The notes below the pieces were generated by a model. That model had not been told where the DNA came from, searched no databases, and saw nothing but the letters and a program-made list of their open reading frames with translations. A stretch of DNA of 34,172 nt from a virus. The DNA is taken from the IMG/VR virus record IMGVR_UViG_3300024262_000132, positions 1 to 34,172 of that record, one strand, 5' to 3'. The stretch's first letter is position 1. Every line of letters begins with the position of its first letter. Shown here in pieces: positions 31,555 through 34,172 of this stretch. A program made the translations under genes and the position numbers.

Positions 31555-33015
31555 CTATGCATCTTGGAATAAGAAGAAGTTGTTTGCACCTAAAGTACAT
31601 ACAGCTCTTTCACTCAAGAAGTTTACTTCCATTGCATCTAAGTCACTTGTTCTTGCACCACCAGCAGAACCAGTAATCCAAGACTTGTAACGTCTGTCTT
31701 CAGTTTCTGAAGCTCTGTAACGAACATGTAAGAATGGTCTCTTAGCGTTCTTACCTAAGACTTGATCATATACAGTTGTAGAACCAGCTGGAACTAAAAG
31801 TCCATTGACTTTACCTGCATTAAGACCACCTCTCATAGTAGGATCGTTTAAGTATTTCCAGTCAGACTTGTAGAAGTCATAACCTCTACGGAATCCTGTG
31901 AAACCTAAATTAAGAGCCATATCTTTATCATTATCAAATAAACCATAAGAAGTACCACCTGCTCCATAAGAGTTTTGTGATGCTAACATATCGTCAATAT
32001 CAAATGAAAATTGTCTGTCTACAAAAATAACATTTTCTTCAATAGATCCTTGCTTGTCAAGTCTTTGAATAATGTTATCAAATTGAGCTAAAGTCTGTGG
32101 GTTTCCACCACCAAATACATTACCTCTATTTCCTACTACGTAGAAAATACCTTCAGATCCAGACTCATTAACTACAGAAGCTCCTGCTGCTGTACCTTGT
32201 AAGTAATCTCCTGCTCCAGAACCTGCTGCTGCTGGTACTGCTTCAATCATTGCTATTTCTAAGTAATCTTCAAAACGTAATCTTGTATCATGTTCAGATT
32301 TTAAATACCATAAGTATCCAGAAGCACCATTTTCAGATGTAACTTCGATCCATCCAATTTGAGCCATGTCAGAACCAGAAACAGAATATTTGTCTTTGAT
32401 AATGATTGGTTTGTTTTGGAAAATAAAATCATCAGCTTCTAAAGAACCTTGCATTCCATTTACACCTTTTGCAAATTCAGAACCGTATACAAAAATATCA
32501 CATGAAGTTGCTGCTGCCATTGCTTGACCGCCACCTTCATAGTATGCAATTGTTACTACGTTTGGCGCACCTGCTGTTGGAGCTACCGATATAATACCCT
32601 TGTTCTGTAAAGTTGAACCAGCTGTATTATCAGATACCATTACAGTTTGACCAGCTCTAAGAGCAGCTTGACTTGATGTACCACCTAAAGCTGGGTTGAA
32701 GTTTGAGATGTTATTTGGAATAGTCCAAACAGCAGCGTCAACTCCAGCAGCAGCTGCTGATGTACATGCTTGATATTTAGTGTGTAATCTTCCTTGTTCT
32801 GCCCATTTGATAAGGTCAGACGTTGAAGGCATTTCAGCACCTACCATTCTTAAGAATGATGCTACTGATCTGTTTCCATAACGCTCAAATTCCTTTTCAT
32901 AAGTATCTGGAAGATACTGATTTAAGAAATCAAAGTTAGTTATGTAGTTTGTTGATAAAGGAGTTTGCTGCGCACTTGGCTGCAAGTCAAATCCTGGGGC
33001 TACATTTACTGCCAT
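31555..33015 (-). CDS. Major capsid protein (HK97-fold type)
   Basis: A 486-aa protein that is the best candidate for the major capsid protein. It follows a scaffold-like gene, is followed by a strong terminator, has the usual length for Bacteroidetes podovirus and crAss-like capsid proteins, and has balanced composition. The N-terminal FDFLNQYLPDTYEKEFERYG helix and the C-terminal RRYKSWITGSAGG then SERAVCTLGANNFFLFQDA resemble those capsid proteins. A Thr/Ala-rich beta insertion spans about residues 108-181 (AGQTVMVSDNTAG, ISVAPTAGAPNVVTI, SCDIFVYGSE). The fold is inferred, not shown. No leader peptide cleavage site is obvious. Confidence 0.82.
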   Translation of the reverse strand: MAVNVAPGFDLQPSAQQTPLSTNYITNFDFLNQYLPDTYEKEFERYGNRSVASFLRMVGAEMPSTSDLIKWAEQGRLHTKYQACTSAAAAGVDAAVWTIPNNISNFNPALGGTSSQAALRAGQTVMVSDNTAGSTLQNKGIISVAPTAGAPNVVTIAYYEGGGQAMAAATSCDIFVYGSEFAKGVNGMQGSLEADDFIFQNKPIIIKDKYSVSGSDMAQIGWIEVTSENGASGYLWYLKSEHDTRLRFEDYLEIAMIEAVPAAAGSGAGDYLQGTAAGASVVNESGSEGIFYVVGNRGNVFGGGNPQTLAQFDNIIQRLDKQGSIEENVIFVDRQFSFDIDDMLASQNSYGAGGTSYGLFDNDKDMALNLGFTGFRRGYDFYKSDWKYLNDPTMRGGLNAGKVNGLLVPAGSTTVYDQVLGKNAKRPFLHVRYRASETEDRRYKSWITGSAGGARTSDLDAMEVNFLSERAVCTLGANNFFLFQDA

Positions 33016-33036
33016 AATTTGTTGTTTTTTTTAAAA

Positions 33037-34172
33037 TTAATTATTTTTTCTACTTCTAATTTTGAGTCCTCTTCCACTATCGTTACTTGAATCCATGGGT
33101 CTTATCGTAATTCCGTTTTTTGAAACCGATTGTGATTGTTGTCTAACATCCATATTAATGTTTTTAGATTTTCTTGAAACATTATCTACGGTTTCAGCAA
33201 CCCCTTGGTCATAAAAATGTTTGGCAAACTTGTCAGGATTCATAGCAACCGAAAAGGCTTTATGGTATCCTACAGGATCAGCAATTAAACCATCTTTATC
33301 CATAAATTTGTTAATAAAATTATTAACGTCAGATTGAACATTTTTAAGTTCTTGTGCATCTCCTGGTTTAAAAGAAATATTTTTTTCACCAACTGAAAAT
33401 TCAAAACCTTTGAATTCGCTGTTAAAAACCGACTCGGTTTTATCTAAGAAATAATCATACTTTTTTTTGTTTCCCTCTGTAACAGTTTTAGATTCCTCTA
33501 CATACTTTTTATAAGCATCAATTTCTTCTTGCTGATCTTCTGATAATCCACCCCCGCTTGACTCAAGAGGAGCTTTATATTTATCTTTCTGTTCATTAAG
33601 AAATTTCTTTGCCTTAGAAAGTTCTCTTTTTTTCGCTAATTTTATTTTTCTAATATCCTTTTCATCGTCTAAGTCTTCGTCATATGAAAACTTATCTTCA
33701 ATAATATCTTGGATATCATCTGAGTCTAAACCTTCTTCAGTCGACTCATAATAATTAGCAAGTATAGCATTGTCCTCCATGCTATCAATGTCTTTTTGTA
33801 AATTATAAAAGTCATTAATACCACGACCAGTTTCCTGCTTATACTTTAAATACGCAGATACATCTTCTGGTAAATCAGAGTTTGCCTCTTTTTCCGCAAA
33901 CAATTCATCAACTGAATTAATATCTTTATTGTATCTTTTTTTAATATATGAAATAACATCATCATCAGTAAATTCTGGTAAAGATGTTTCTTCATTCTTG
34001 GTTTCATCAACCGATATTTCTTCGGTAGTTGAATTTTCTTTATTACTAAAATCTATTTTATCAATAGATTCGTCTTTTGTTTCTTTTTTTTCAAATTGTT
34101 CTTTGTGTTCTTTTAACAAAGTTTCTTCAACTTGCGCTCTTGATTTCTCTTCGACATTTCCGTCTACTGCTT
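33037..34172 (-). CDS. Capsid scaffold-like protein, 5' end cut by window edge
   Basis: An acidic, Lys/Glu/Asp-rich, mostly helical protein upstream of the capsid gene, the classic place and composition of a scaffold protein. The open frame reaches the window edge without a stop: codons before the TTG at 34119 read on as coding (AVDGNVEEKSRAQVEETL), so the true start is outside. At least 378 residues are present. Conserved-looking pieces are DPVGYHKAFSVAMNPDKFAK near the C-terminus and a Ser/Arg/Lys-rich end (KIRSRKNN) that may contact capsid protein. No protease motif is seen. The gene ends 21 bp before the capsid start. Confidence 0.72.
   Translation of the reverse strand, partial: AVDGNVEEKSRAQVEETLLKEHKEQFEKKETKDESIDKIDFSNKENSTTEEISVDETKNEETSLPEFTDDDVISYIKKRYNKDINSVDELFAEKEANSDLPEDVSAYLKYKQETGRGINDFYNLQKDIDSMEDNAILANYYESTEEGLDSDDIQDIIEDKFSYDEDLDDEKDIRKIKLAKKRELSKAKKFLNEQKDKYKAPLESSGGGLSEDQQEEIDAYKKYVEESKTVTEGNKKKYDYFLDKTESVFNSEFKGFEFSVGEKNISFKPGDAQELKNVQSDVNNFINKFMDKDGLIADPVGYHKAFSVAMNPDKFAKHFYDQGVAETVDNVSRKSKNINMDVRQQSQSVSKNGITIRPMDSSNDSGRGLKIRSRKNN

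Noticed and set aside
1-34172. CRISPR array, tRNA, insertion sequence or integrase
   Set aside because: No regularly spaced repeats, cloverleaf-like sequence, transposase or recombinase motifs were found on reading both strands.

Overview
The window looks like part of the genome of a lytic, short-tailed (podovirus-like) phage that infects a Bacteroidetes host, most likely a marine flavobacterium. Four things point there. The DNA is strongly AT-rich. Starts lack Shine-Dalgarno sequences and instead follow A/T-rich leaders ending TAAAATG. Three late-gene upstream sites match the Bacteroidetes -7 promoter element TAnnTTTG. The primase carries a BT4734/VirE-N type domain typical of Bacteroidetes elements. 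No integrase, tRNA, CRISPR array, insertion sequence or host gene is visible. The capsid and tail proteins resemble, from memory, those of Cellulophaga-type and crAss-like podoviruses; I could not run a search to place it.

Layout. Positions 1-8315 (+ strand) hold early/replication genes: a DUF1071 single-strand annealing protein, a PD-(D/E)XK exonuclease, a small acidic-tailed protein and a terminator. A 228-bp AT-rich non-coding region follows, with palindromes and short direct repeats (a candidate control region or origin). Then come a primase-SF3 helicase, an SF2 helicase and a tightly overlapping string of small genes, including a VRR-NUC nuclease, a stand-alone DnaA domain IV-like protein and a 38-codon ORF. 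Positions 8302-34172 (- strand) hold the virion genes. Read in the direction of transcription they are: scaffold (cut by the window edge), major capsid protein, a 251-aa conserved protein, a 92-aa protein with its own promoter and terminator, two neck/tail adaptor proteins, a 1596-aa tail nozzle-like protein, a 433-aa probable adhesin, a 275-aa tail-tip/hub protein, a GNAT-like protein, then three proteins in the T7 gp14-gp15-gp16 positions. The last is a 3053-aa polyvalent giant with an HExxH metallopeptidase motif. Portal, terminase, DNA polymerase and lysis genes are not identified here and presumably lie outside the window.

How the genes work together. The left arm would replicate and recombine the phage genome: annealing protein plus exonuclease for recombination, primase-helicase for fork start-up, and the DnaA-like protein possibly for origin recognition. 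The right arm builds the head and tail and supplies proteins ejected with the DNA. The two arms converge at a perfect 14-bp palindrome that contains both stop codons. The most notable features are the giant ejection protein, the DnaA-like protein near an AT-rich intergenic region, a repeated terminator-promoter cassette in the late operon, and domains apparently shared among the virion proteins.
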